Source of the DNA: Candidatus Gemmiger excrementigallinarum
GTDB taxonomy: Bacteria > Bacillota > Clostridia > Oscillospirales > Ruminococcaceae
NCBI GenBank assembly: GCA_019116445.1
Contig: DXBP01000036.1
Coordinates: 1 to 35,913, forward strand
Direction of reading: 5' to 3'
Length of the DNA: 35,913 bases
Shown: piece by piece, positions 22,680 to 28,397 of the stretch
Layout of the letters: each line of letters begins with the position of its first letter
Numbering within the stretch: the stretch's first letter is position 1
Translations under genes and position numbers: made by a program
Notes under the pieces: model-generated
What the model was told of the DNA's origin: nothing
The model's database searches: none
The model's input: the letters and a program-made list of their open reading frames with translations, nothing else

Positions 22680-23096
22680 TCACTCTTCAATGGTGATCTG
22701 CCGCGTGGTATCGTCCACACGCCGGATGTCGATGCGGATGGGATGTTCCTGGGCCAGCAGGTCGGCACAGTTCTCGCTCCATTCGCAGGCCACCACCGCC
22801 CCCATATCCAGGTAGTCATAGAACCCCGCCGCAGCCAGATCATTCTCGGTATGGATGCGGTAGAGATCAAAGTGCGCCAGCGGGCGCGGGCCCCGGTAAT
22901 AGTTCACAATGGCAAAGGTGGGACTGCTGACCGGATCGGTGCAGCCCAACCCCTCGGCCAGGCCCTGGCAAAACGCCGTTTTGCCCGCGCCCAGCCCGCC
23001 GGTAAAGGCGATCAGTGCCCCCGCCGGCAGCGTTTTGGCAAAGGTGCGGCCCAGAGCCACCGTTTCTTCCCGGGAATGTGTGGTATATTCCTGCAT
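22680..23096 (-). CDS. tsaE: tRNA threonylcarbamoyladenosine biosynthesis ATPase TsaE
   Basis: The 138-residue P-loop ATPase powers TsaB/TsaD turnover. Walker A GGLGAGKTAFCQGL, SSPTFAIVNYY and HFDLYRI are typical, as is the CEWSENC block. The start is chosen at 23096 because AAGGAG (23107-23112) is 10 nt away; in-frame ATGs at 23105 and 23141 are too close to it or upstream of it. It is the first gene of the operon, behind a good promoter. Confidence 0.9.
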   Translation of the reverse strand: MQEYTTHSREETVALGRTFAKTLPAGALIAFTGGLGAGKTAFCQGLAEGLGCTDPVSSPTFAIVNYYRGPRPLAHFDLYRIHTENDLAAAGFYDYLDMGAVVACEWSENCADLLAQEHPIRIDIRRVDDTTRQITIEE

Positions 23097-23129
23097 GGCA
23101 GTCATACTCCTTACTGCGTAGTCGTATTT

Positions 23130-23158
23130 ATTATAGTACACAATGCCCGATTTGTAAA
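23130..23158 (-). promoter_or_regulatory. Promoter of tsaE-tsaB-rpiB-upp
   Basis: On the minus strand: TTTACA (23153-23158), 17-nt spacer, perfect TATAAT (23130-23135). Confidence 0.8.
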
Positions 23159-23174
23159 ATTTAATTCGCAGCCG

Positions 23175-23203
23175 TGGTCAAATGCCCCTTGTTGCGCTAT
23201 AAT
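23175..23203 (+). promoter_or_regulatory. Promoter of the RodA/FtsW gene
   Basis: TGGTCA (23175-23180), 17-nt spacer, perfect TATAAT (23198-23203). Confidence 0.65.
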
Positions 23204-23232
23204 AAGGGAAATGACCCGAAGGGAGTTCCTGT

Positions 23233-24396
23233 ATGTACCCACTGATCCGCCGTTATCTGCGCCGCGTCGATGTACTGTACCTGGCTTTATGCGTACTGTG
23301 CTCGGCGCTCAGTGTCGTGGTACTGGTTTCGCTGGGCTACAGCCAGCTGGGTTCCAACAACAAAGCCTCGGTCCAGGTCATCGCCAGTCTGCTGGGCGTG
23401 ATGCTGTCCATCGTGTTTTCCACCGTGGATTACCGCGCCCTGGCCCGGGCCTGGCCGCTGCACGCCACCGTGGCCTGGGGGCTGGTATTGCCCACCCTCT
23501 TTTTCCACAACGTGAATTTTGGGGTGCTCACCATCGGTTACGATGCCGGCGGCACCTCCAACTACAGCTGGTACCGCGTGGGCGGCATGACCTTTCAGCC
23601 CGCCGAGCTGGCCAAAATCAGCTTTATCCTGACCCTGGCGCTGCATCTGAGCCAGCTGCGAGGGCAGGTCAACCGGCCCAAAAACCTGTTTTTGCTGCTC
23701 CTTCACGTGATCGTGCCGCCGCTTCTGATCCATCTGCAGGGCGACGACGGCACGGCGCTGGTGTTTTTGGGCATCGGGCTGATCATGCTTTATGCCGGCG
23801 GGCTGTCCCACTGGCTGGTGGGCGGCGTGCTGGTGGCCGGTGTTGTGGGGGGCGGCGCACTGCTGATGCTGAAACCCGACCTTTTAAAAGGTTACCAGTT
23901 CCAGCGCATTATGGCCATTCTGACGCCGGAAGACCCGGCGCTCTCCGACATCACCTACCAGCAGAACAAGGGTGCCATGGCCATCGGCACCGGCGGGCTG
24001 ACCGGGCAGGGGCTGTTCAGCGGCGACCACATCTTTGTGCCCAACGCCTGGAACGACTTTATCTTTGCCTATCTCGCCAATGTGCTGGGCTTTCTGGGCG
24101 CGGCAGCGGTGCTGATTCTGTTGTTTGCGCTGTGTGTGCGGACCCTGCGCACAGCTTTGCGCAGCACCGACGCCCTGGGCCGGTACATCTGCGTGGGTAT
24201 TTTTGCCGCGCTGTTTGTGCAGTGCGTTATCAACCTGGGCATGAACCTGCAGGTTTTGCCGGTCATCGGCGTAACGCTGCCCTTCTTTTCGGCCGGCGGG
24301 TCCAGCGTCGTGATGATGTATTTCTGTGTGGGGCTGGTGCTCAGCGTGGGCATACACGCACGCAGCAGCCATCTGGATGCAGGGCCGATCCTGTAA
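23233..24396 (+). CDS. SEDS family peptidoglycan glycosyltransferase (RodA/FtsW type)
   Basis: The 387-residue protein has about ten membrane helices and the SEDS blocks: YSWYRVGGMTFQPAELAKI, LLIHLQGDDGTALVFLGIGL (with the catalytic-region Asp), and VLPVIGVTLPFFSAGGSS near the end. SEDS proteins polymerise lipid II with a class B penicillin-binding protein for elongation (RodA), division (FtsW) or sporulation (SpoVE). No PBP partner is nearby, so the specific role is open; the overall look is RodA-like. AAGGGAG precedes the ATG. Confidence 0.88.
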   Translation: MYPLIRRYLRRVDVLYLALCVLCSALSVVVLVSLGYSQLGSNNKASVQVIASLLGVMLSIVFSTVDYRALARAWPLHATVAWGLVLPTLFFHNVNFGVLTIGYDAGGTSNYSWYRVGGMTFQPAELAKISFILTLALHLSQLRGQVNRPKNLFLLLLHVIVPPLLIHLQGDDGTALVFLGIGLIMLYAGGLSHWLVGGVLVAGVVGGGALLMLKPDLLKGYQFQRIMAILTPEDPALSDITYQQNKGAMAIGTGGLTGQGLFSGDHIFVPNAWNDFIFAYLANVLGFLGAAAVLILLFALCVRTLRTALRSTDALGRYICVGIFAALFVQCVINLGMNLQVLPVIGVTLPFFSAGGSSVVMMYFCVGLVLSVGIHARSSHLDAGPIL

Positions 24397-24403
24397 ATTA
24401 TGT

Positions 24404-24430
24404 AAGGCGGGCTTACGGCCCGCCTTTTTT
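24404..24430 (+). terminator. Terminator after the RodA/FtsW gene
   Basis: AAGGCGGGC, loop TTACG, GCCCGCCTT, with a T-run. It overlaps the stop codon of the convergent DUF378 gene. Confidence 0.88.
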
Positions 24431-24650
24431 AATGGGTATGGGGTTGTGCGCGAGGTTCATCGTCCATAAACAGGCTGGGCACCAGGCAGAGGGCCGCCAC
24501 GCCCACCACGATAAAGATGGTGCGGGCCAGCCAGTTCAGGCTGCCGCCGGTGAGCCAGCCCACGGCATTGAAGCCCCAGATGCCATAGATACCCCAGTTG
24601 ATACCGCCCACAATGGCCAGCAGCAACAGTAACTTTTTGAACATGGACAT
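24429..24650 (-). CDS. DUF378 membrane protein
   Basis: The 73-residue protein has two membrane helices (about 5-25 and 41-61). The pattern FKKLLLLLAIVGGINWGIYGI..NAVGWLTGG..LARTIFIVVGVAAL is the DUF378 signature (GGINWG). The His-rich tail (QPHTH) may bind metal. The function is unknown. AAAGGAGG lies 7 nt before the ATG at 24650. Confidence 0.85.
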   Translation of the reverse strand: MSMFKKLLLLLAIVGGINWGIYGIWGFNAVGWLTGGSLNWLARTIFIVVGVAALCLVPSLFMDDEPRAQPHTH

Positions 24651-24754
24651 AAAAATTCCTCCTTTTGGTAGCAGTATGCCACCGGAAGGAGGGATTTATG
24701 CATGAACCACCGCAAAGGGAACCGCCGCCCGGATAGAAAAAACATTGACAGAAT

Positions 24755-24787
24755 CCCTTGCCAAGGGAATCACCCCGGCGTTATAAT
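24755..24787 (+). promoter_or_regulatory. Promoter of the secreted-protein gene, with palindrome
   Basis: TTGCCA (24758-24763), 18-nt spacer, perfect TATAAT (24782-24787). The -35 lies within a 13-bp palindrome CCCTTGCCAAGGG (24755-24767). Another TTGACA (24745-24750) lies upstream but is too far away to pair with the -10. Confidence 0.6.
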
Positions 24788-24823
24788 GACCGTGGATATC
24801 ATCCGATTCAGGAGGAATGTACA

Positions 24824-25357
24824 ATGAAAAAATGGATTGCTGCGGCAGTGGTGGTTGTCCTTGTCATAGCTGCTGCGGTTTGGTACAAAGCCGGGTCTGC
24901 GCCTGCTGTGGCCGAGACCCCGGAAACAGCCACCACCCCTGCCCCTACTGCTACGCCGGAACCGACGCCTGCCGCAACCCCTACCGCCACGCCGGAGCCG
25001 CCCCCCACTGCCACCCCCGCTAATACGGAGGAAACAGAGGAAGTTGTTGATAAGGATAGTCCAGAGTACATCAAGAAAGAGTATCATCAGGAAGGGAAAA
25101 CTTTAACGCCAGCTTTGGAAGCAGATGGCTGTTATGTAGATGAAGATGGAATAATTCGCAATCCTGATGGATCTCCAGTTACGTTTGATGACCCAACGGA
25201 TTTGCCTGAAGGTTTCACCTATGAAGCAGGCCCGAATCAAGAGACCCTTGAGAATAGTCAAAAAGCTCAGGAAGGTGCAGAGAAGTTTGCATCTGGTCAG
25301 GATGAGGAACTCAATGCTGTTATAGATCAGCTTATTGAGGAAGGCTATTATAACTAA
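24824..25357 (+). CDS. Membrane-anchored or secreted protein with Pro/Thr stalk
   Basis: The 177-residue product is unrecognised. MKKW and a helix at 4-20 (IAAAVVVVLVIAAAVWY) form an uncleaved anchor or signal. Residues 32-66 are a TP/TPEP-rich flexible stalk. The C-terminal 110 residues are an acidic domain (EADGCYVDEDGIIRNPDGS..FDDPTDLPEGFTYE). CAGGAGGAATG precedes the ATG. The base composition changes abruptly at about 25020: the first 65 codons are GC-rich like the neighbours, and the rest use A/T-ending codons (GAT, AAG, TTA). This looks like a fused or imported 3' part. The role may be at the cell surface; no specific function is proposed. Confidence 0.75.
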   Translation: MKKWIAAAVVVVLVIAAAVWYKAGSAPAVAETPETATTPAPTATPEPTPAATPTATPEPPPTATPANTEETEEVVDKDSPEYIKKEYHQEGKTLTPALEADGCYVDEDGIIRNPDGSPVTFDDPTDLPEGFTYEAGPNQETLENSQKAQEGAEKFASGQDEELNAVIDQLIEEGYYN

Positions 25358-25358
25358 T

Positions 25359-25463
25359 ATGAACACTAAGATAATTTCAACTTCACAGTCTTCTATGTCT
25401 GAAATCTTATCAAAGCATACAGAGCAATTAAAATCTGCAAGTAAGCCTAGTGGCCTAAAATAA
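25359..25463 (+). CDS. Small ORF of 34 residues downstream of the secreted protein
   Basis: ATG at 25359 follows the previous stop by one base and runs to TAA at 25463. The peptide is hydrophilic, Ser/Lys-rich (starts MNTKIISTSQSSMSEIL, ends KPSGLK), with no membrane segment. It uses the same A/T-rich codons as the end of the previous gene. The nearest purine-rich run (GAGGAAGG, 25337-25344) is 14 nt away, so it would depend on coupled translation. It may be a small partner peptide, or the stub of a longer gene lost by deletion. Confidence 0.35.
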   Translation: MNTKIISTSQSSMSEILSKHTEQLKSASKPSGLK

Positions 25464-25474
25464 AAACTTTCCCG

Positions 25475-25510
25475 GACGTGCGGCGTTACAAAACGCTGCA
25501 CGTCTTTTTT
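25475..25510 (+). terminator. Terminator after the secreted-protein cassette
   Basis: GACGTGC (25475-25481) and GCACGTC (25498-25504), extended inward by GCGT/ACGC, then TTTTTT. Confidence 0.85.
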
Positions 25511-25740
25511 GTCGTTTCTGCAAGGCCCTCCCGGCCGGCTTGCGAAAAAAAGATTCAAGAGTTTTTATAAACCGCCCTACAATCCGCCGGGCAAGGGCTG
25601 CGCCGCCCCTCTCCCCCGTATCTTTTCGCGCTTCTTTCCCCGCCGATGGGGTCTCCCGCGGGCTAACCAACAGTCCACCGGACTGTTGGTTGCGCGCTGC
25701 GGCGCGCCGCCCTGTTCGACCCCTCACCACGGCTATACGA
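25511..25740. other. Non-coding stretch rich in palindromes
   Basis: No gene is supported. Short frames on both strands are low-quality and Pro/Arg/Ala-rich. The region holds GCAAG/CTTGC arms around 25520-25545, a perfect hairpin at 25665-25691, and GCGCGCTGCGGCGCGC immediately after it. It lies between the secreted-protein terminator and the tRNA terminator. Confidence 0.6.
25665..25691. repeat. Perfect palindromic repeat (REP-like)
   Basis: AACCAACAGTCC, loop ACC, GGACTGTTGGTT: a 12-bp perfect stem. There is no T-run, so it is not a terminator. It resembles short palindromic repeats scattered in related genomes, but only one copy is present in the window. Confidence 0.5.
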
Positions 25741-25776
25741 AAAGCCCCCGGGAACCTGAGTTCCCGGGGGCTTTTT
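25741..25776 (-). terminator. Terminator of the tRNA-Leu gene
   Basis: A 15-bp stem (AAAGCCCCCGGGAAC and its complement, loop 25756-25759) with T-runs on both strands, directly 3' of the tRNA on the minus strand. Confidence 0.85.
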
Positions 25777-25779
25777 GTA

Positions 25780-25863
25780 TGCCGGTGGTGGGGGTCGAAC
25801 CCACACGGTGTCACCACCAACGGATTTTGAGTCCGTCTCGTCTGCCAATTCCAACACACCGGC
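25780..25863 (-). tRNA. tRNA-Leu (anticodon CAA)
   Basis: An 84-nt tRNA with acceptor stem GCCGGTG/CACCGGC, discriminator A, anticodon stem ACGGA/TCCGT and loop CTCAAAA, giving anticodon CAA (codon UUG). A long variable arm (TGGTGGTGACACCG region) marks it as a class II tRNA, and the T-loop is GGTTCGACCCC. CCA is not encoded. It is of the tRNA-Leu type modified by TrmL, which is encoded at 15144. Confidence 0.95.
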
Positions 25864-25876
25864 CTGTAACTCTTGA

Positions 25877-25905
25877 ATTATAAACGGTTTGGGCGGGAAA
25901 GTCAA
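25877..25905 (-). promoter_or_regulatory. Promoter of tRNA-Leu
   Basis: On the minus strand: TTGACT (25900-25905), 17-nt spacer, perfect TATAAT (25877-25882). Confidence 0.8.
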
Positions 25906-25946
25906 GCCCGTTTGCCCTTTTACGTCAAATTTTGCGGCAAGCCCCC

Positions 25947-25975
25947 TTGCAACCGCTATTTTGCTTTGCTATAAT
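25947..25975 (+). promoter_or_regulatory. Promoter of the riboswitch-queT operon
   Basis: TTGCAA (25947-25952), 17-nt spacer, perfect TATAAT (25970-25975). Transcription would start near 25982, right at the riboswitch. Confidence 0.8.
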
Positions 25976-25983
25976 AGCATTTT

Positions 25984-26083
25984 GTTGAGCAACTTAGGAT
26001 TTTAGGCTCCGCCGCGGTTTCCGCGGCGCAAACCGGTGCCAGGCTGGCGGTCTGGCATACGGTCAAAATCTATCCGCCGGAGT
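25984..26083 (+). ncRNA. preQ1-III riboswitch
   Basis: The leader of the queT-like gene begins with GAGCAACTTAGGATTTTA followed by GGCTCC, and contains GGCTGGCGGTC and GGTCAAAATCTATCC. These match my memory of the preQ1-III class, which was described in Ruminococcaceae (Faecalibacterium) upstream of queT. GAGC/GCTC closes the first helix; a GCCGCGG-TTT-CCGCGGC hairpin forms the extra arm. GGCGG (26046-26050) can pair with CCGCC (26074-26078), next to the ribosome site GGAG (26079-26082). Binding of preQ1 would thus hide the ribosome site and lower translation. The ends are approximate. Confidence 0.85.
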
Positions 26084-26089
26084 GTTTGT

Positions 26090-26692
26090 ATGTATATTGC
26101 AATTCTGTCCGTCGTCGCCATTGTGGCGGCACTTCTGGCCGTTCGCCTGGCCCTGCCCCGTACCGATGGCCATGTATCGGTCCAGCGCCTGGTGCGCTGC
26201 GCCGTGATTGCAGCCGTGTATGTGGTGCTTTGCCTGGTGCTGGCCCCCTTCAGCTACGGCGCCATTCAGGTCCGCATTGCCGAAGCCCTCTGCCTGCTGC
26301 CGGTTTTCGGCGCCGAGTACATCATCGGCGTGACGCTGGGCTGCTTCCTGGCCAACCTGTTCGGTTCCACCATCATCGACGTTATCTTCGGCACCCTGGC
26401 CACCCTGCTGGCCTGCCTGGTTACCTACCGCCTGCGCAATCTGCGCATCAAGGGCCTGGCGATCCCGGCGTCTTTGCCGCCGGTACTTTTCAATGCCGTT
26501 ATCGTGGGCATTGAGATCACCGTTTTCTTCACCGACTATTCTGCCATGAGCGCCCCCCTTTGGCTGCTGTGCCTGACCAACGGCATTACCGTGGGCATCG
26601 GGGAACTGGTCAGCTGCACCGTGCTGGGTGTGGCTCTGGTCAAACTGATTGAATCCAACACTGCGCTGAAGCAGATCTTTACCGAAAAATAA
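26090..26692 (+). CDS. queT: QueT-family transporter (queuosine precursor uptake)
   Basis: The 200-residue ECF substrate-binding protein has about six membrane helices. The family region LAPFSYGAIQVRIAEALCLLPVFGAEYIIGVTLGCFLANLFG is well kept, and TNGITVGIGELVSC lies near the C-terminus. QueT proteins import preQ1 or related queuosine precursors with a shared ECF module. The riboswitch directly upstream supports this substrate. The ATG at 26090 follows GGAG by 7 nt. The HAD and EamA genes follow in the same direction. Confidence 0.9.
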   Translation: MYIAILSVVAIVAALLAVRLALPRTDGHVSVQRLVRCAVIAAVYVVLCLVLAPFSYGAIQVRIAEALCLLPVFGAEYIIGVTLGCFLANLFGSTIIDVIFGTLATLLACLVTYRLRNLRIKGLAIPASLPPVLFNAVIVGIEITVFFTDYSAMSAPLWLLCLTNGITVGIGELVSCTVLGVALVKLIESNTALKQIFTEK

Positions 26693-26708
26693 TCTGAGGT
26701 AACACCTT

Positions 26709-27353
26709 ATGCGCCCGGAACTGATTTTGTGGGATTGGAACGGTACCCTGCTGGATGATGTAGAACTGTGCGTGGACGCGCTCAACCGTCTGCTGGCACG
26801 CTACGGCTATCCGCAGCGGTACGACCGCGATCAGTACCGGGCGATTTTTGGTTTTCCGGTGCAGGATTACTACGCCCGCGCCGGGTTCGATTTCACCCGC
26901 GACAGCTTCGACGACCTGGCGGTCAGCTTTATGGAGGATTACATCCCCGCCAGCGAAAGCTGCCCCCTGACGGACGGCGCCCGGGAAGCCCTGGACGCGT
27001 TCGCCGCCGCCGGGCTGCATCAGGTGATCTTATCGGCCAGCCCTGTCACCACCCTGGAACATCAGGTCGCAGCCCGGGGCGTCACCCCCTATTTTGACCG
27101 CCTGCTGGGCCTGGGCGACATCTACGCCAAAAGCAAGGTGGAACTGGGGCTGCGCTATCTGCAGGAGAGCGGCTTCGACCCCGCCCGCGCCGTGATGATC
27201 GGGGATTCCACCCATGATTTTGAGGTGGCCCAAGCCCTGGGCGTGGGCTGCGTATTGCAGTCGGCCGGCCACCAGCCCCCCGAAGTGCTGCTTGCGACCG
27301 GTGCCCCCGTGGTGCCCGGTCTGCGGGAAGCTGTTCCATTGATTTTAGCATAA
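26709..27353 (+). CDS. HAD-superfamily hydrolase
   Basis: The 214-residue HAD phosphatase-like protein has motif I LWDWNGTLLDD (nucleophile Asp9), a helical cap (about 18-90), motif II VILSASP, a Lys near 143, and motif IV MIGDSTHDFEVA. The second Asp of the usual DxDGT is Asn11 here (DWNGT), a variant seen in some HAD subfamilies that may lower or alter hydrolysis. Phosphoglycolate-phosphatase-like proteins are the nearest look-alikes; the substrate is unknown. It lies 16 nt after queT, probably in one transcript. Confidence 0.82.
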   Translation: MRPELILWDWNGTLLDDVELCVDALNRLLARYGYPQRYDRDQYRAIFGFPVQDYYARAGFDFTRDSFDDLAVSFMEDYIPASESCPLTDGAREALDAFAAAGLHQVILSASPVTTLEHQVAARGVTPYFDRLLGLGDIYAKSKVELGLRYLQESGFDPARAVMIGDSTHDFEVAQALGVGCVLQSAGHQPPEVLLATGAPVVPGLREAVPLILA

Positions 27354-27371
27354 AGAGGAGCGAAAACAACG

Positions 27372-28289
27372 ATGTCTGATCGGGTAAAAGGCGCCTGCCT
27401 GACCATGGGCGGCGCGGCGTGCTGGGGTGTGTCCGGCTGCATGGGGCAGTACCTCTTCACGCGGGAGAACATGGATTCCACCTGGCTGGTGCCCATCCGA
27501 TTGTTCCTGGCGGGGCTGCTTTTGTGCGGCTTCTACTTTTTCAAGGACCGCAAGGTACTGTTTGACCCGTGGAATATCAAGAAAAATCCCCGCAACGCCA
27601 TCGACCTGGTGATCTACGGTCTGGCCGGTGTCAGCTGCTGCCAGTTCCTCTACTTCCTGACCATTCAGCTTTCCACCGCCGGCATCGCCACCATTCTGCA
27701 GGACCTCTCCCCCGTGCTGATCCTGCTGGTGCTCTGTCTGCAGCAGCGCCGGGCGCCGCGCCTGTTTGAGCTGTGCTCCATCGTGCTGGCCCTGGTGGGC
27801 GTGTTCCTGCTCACCACCCACGGCAGCTTTACCAGCCTGGTAATCAGTCCCGCCGCCCTGATTGCCGGCGTGGTCTGCGCCGGCACCGTGGTGATCTACA
27901 CCATGTGGCCCAAGAATCTGCAGGCCCAGTACCCCACCCCCATGCTCCAGGGATGGGCCTTTTTGATGGGCGGTACCCTGTTCCATCTGGTGTTCCGCCC
28001 CTGGACCATGGGCTATGTGCCCAGCGCCGTGGGCGTGTTCGGGATCATCGTGGTGGTGGTCGTGGGCAACGTGCTGGCCTTCAGCCTGTATATGTCCGGT
28101 GTGCCGCTCATCGGCCCCCAGCGGGCCAGCCTGTACAGCTTTGCCGAGCCTGTTACCGCTGCCATCATCAGCACCCTGGTGCTGGGTTCCCCCTTTACCC
28201 TGTGGGACGGCCTGGGCTTTGCCTGCATCTTTGTGATGCTGGTACTTCTGAGCCTGCCCGCGCCCCGGAAAGCCACAAATAAATTTTGA
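27372..28289 (+). CDS. EamA/DMT-family transporter
   Basis: The 305-residue protein has about ten membrane helices in two EamA repeats (about 5-145 and 155-290). The first starts GACLTMGGAACWGVSGCMGQYLF; the second has AGTVVIYTMWPKNL and VGVFGIIVVVVVGNVLAFSLYM. DMT carriers export or import metabolites such as amino acids; the substrate cannot be read. AGAGGAGCG precedes the ATG at 27372, 18 nt after the HAD gene. Confidence 0.88.
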   Translation: MSDRVKGACLTMGGAACWGVSGCMGQYLFTRENMDSTWLVPIRLFLAGLLLCGFYFFKDRKVLFDPWNIKKNPRNAIDLVIYGLAGVSCCQFLYFLTIQLSTAGIATILQDLSPVLILLVLCLQQRRAPRLFELCSIVLALVGVFLLTTHGSFTSLVISPAALIAGVVCAGTVVIYTMWPKNLQAQYPTPMLQGWAFLMGGTLFHLVFRPWTMGYVPSAVGVFGIIVVVVVGNVLAFSLYMSGVPLIGPQRASLYSFAEPVTAAIISTLVLGSPFTLWDGLGFACIFVMLVLLSLPAPRKATNKF

Positions 28290-28336
28290 AATACACCCGC
28301 ACAGGTTTGACAGCATCCCCTGTGCGGGTGTATTAT
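28290..28336 (+). promoter_or_regulatory. secA promoter within a 16-bp perfect inverted repeat
   Basis: Arms AATACACCCGCACAGG (28290-28305) and CCTGTGCGGGTGTATT (28319-28334) enclose a 13-nt loop. TTGACA (28307-28312) is in the loop; TATTAT (28331-28336), after an 18-nt spacer, begins within the right arm. No T-run follows, so it is a poor terminator and a likely regulatory site. Confidence 0.65.
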
Positions 28337-28397
28337 AGTATCGTGTGTAAAACTAACTTGCCGCGCCTGATTGCGGCGGAAATACAGGGGTTTTCCT

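Noticed and set aside
25663..25905. Minus-strand frames running across tRNA-Leu
   Set aside because: They are translations of a tRNA gene and its terminator, a well-known annotation artefact.
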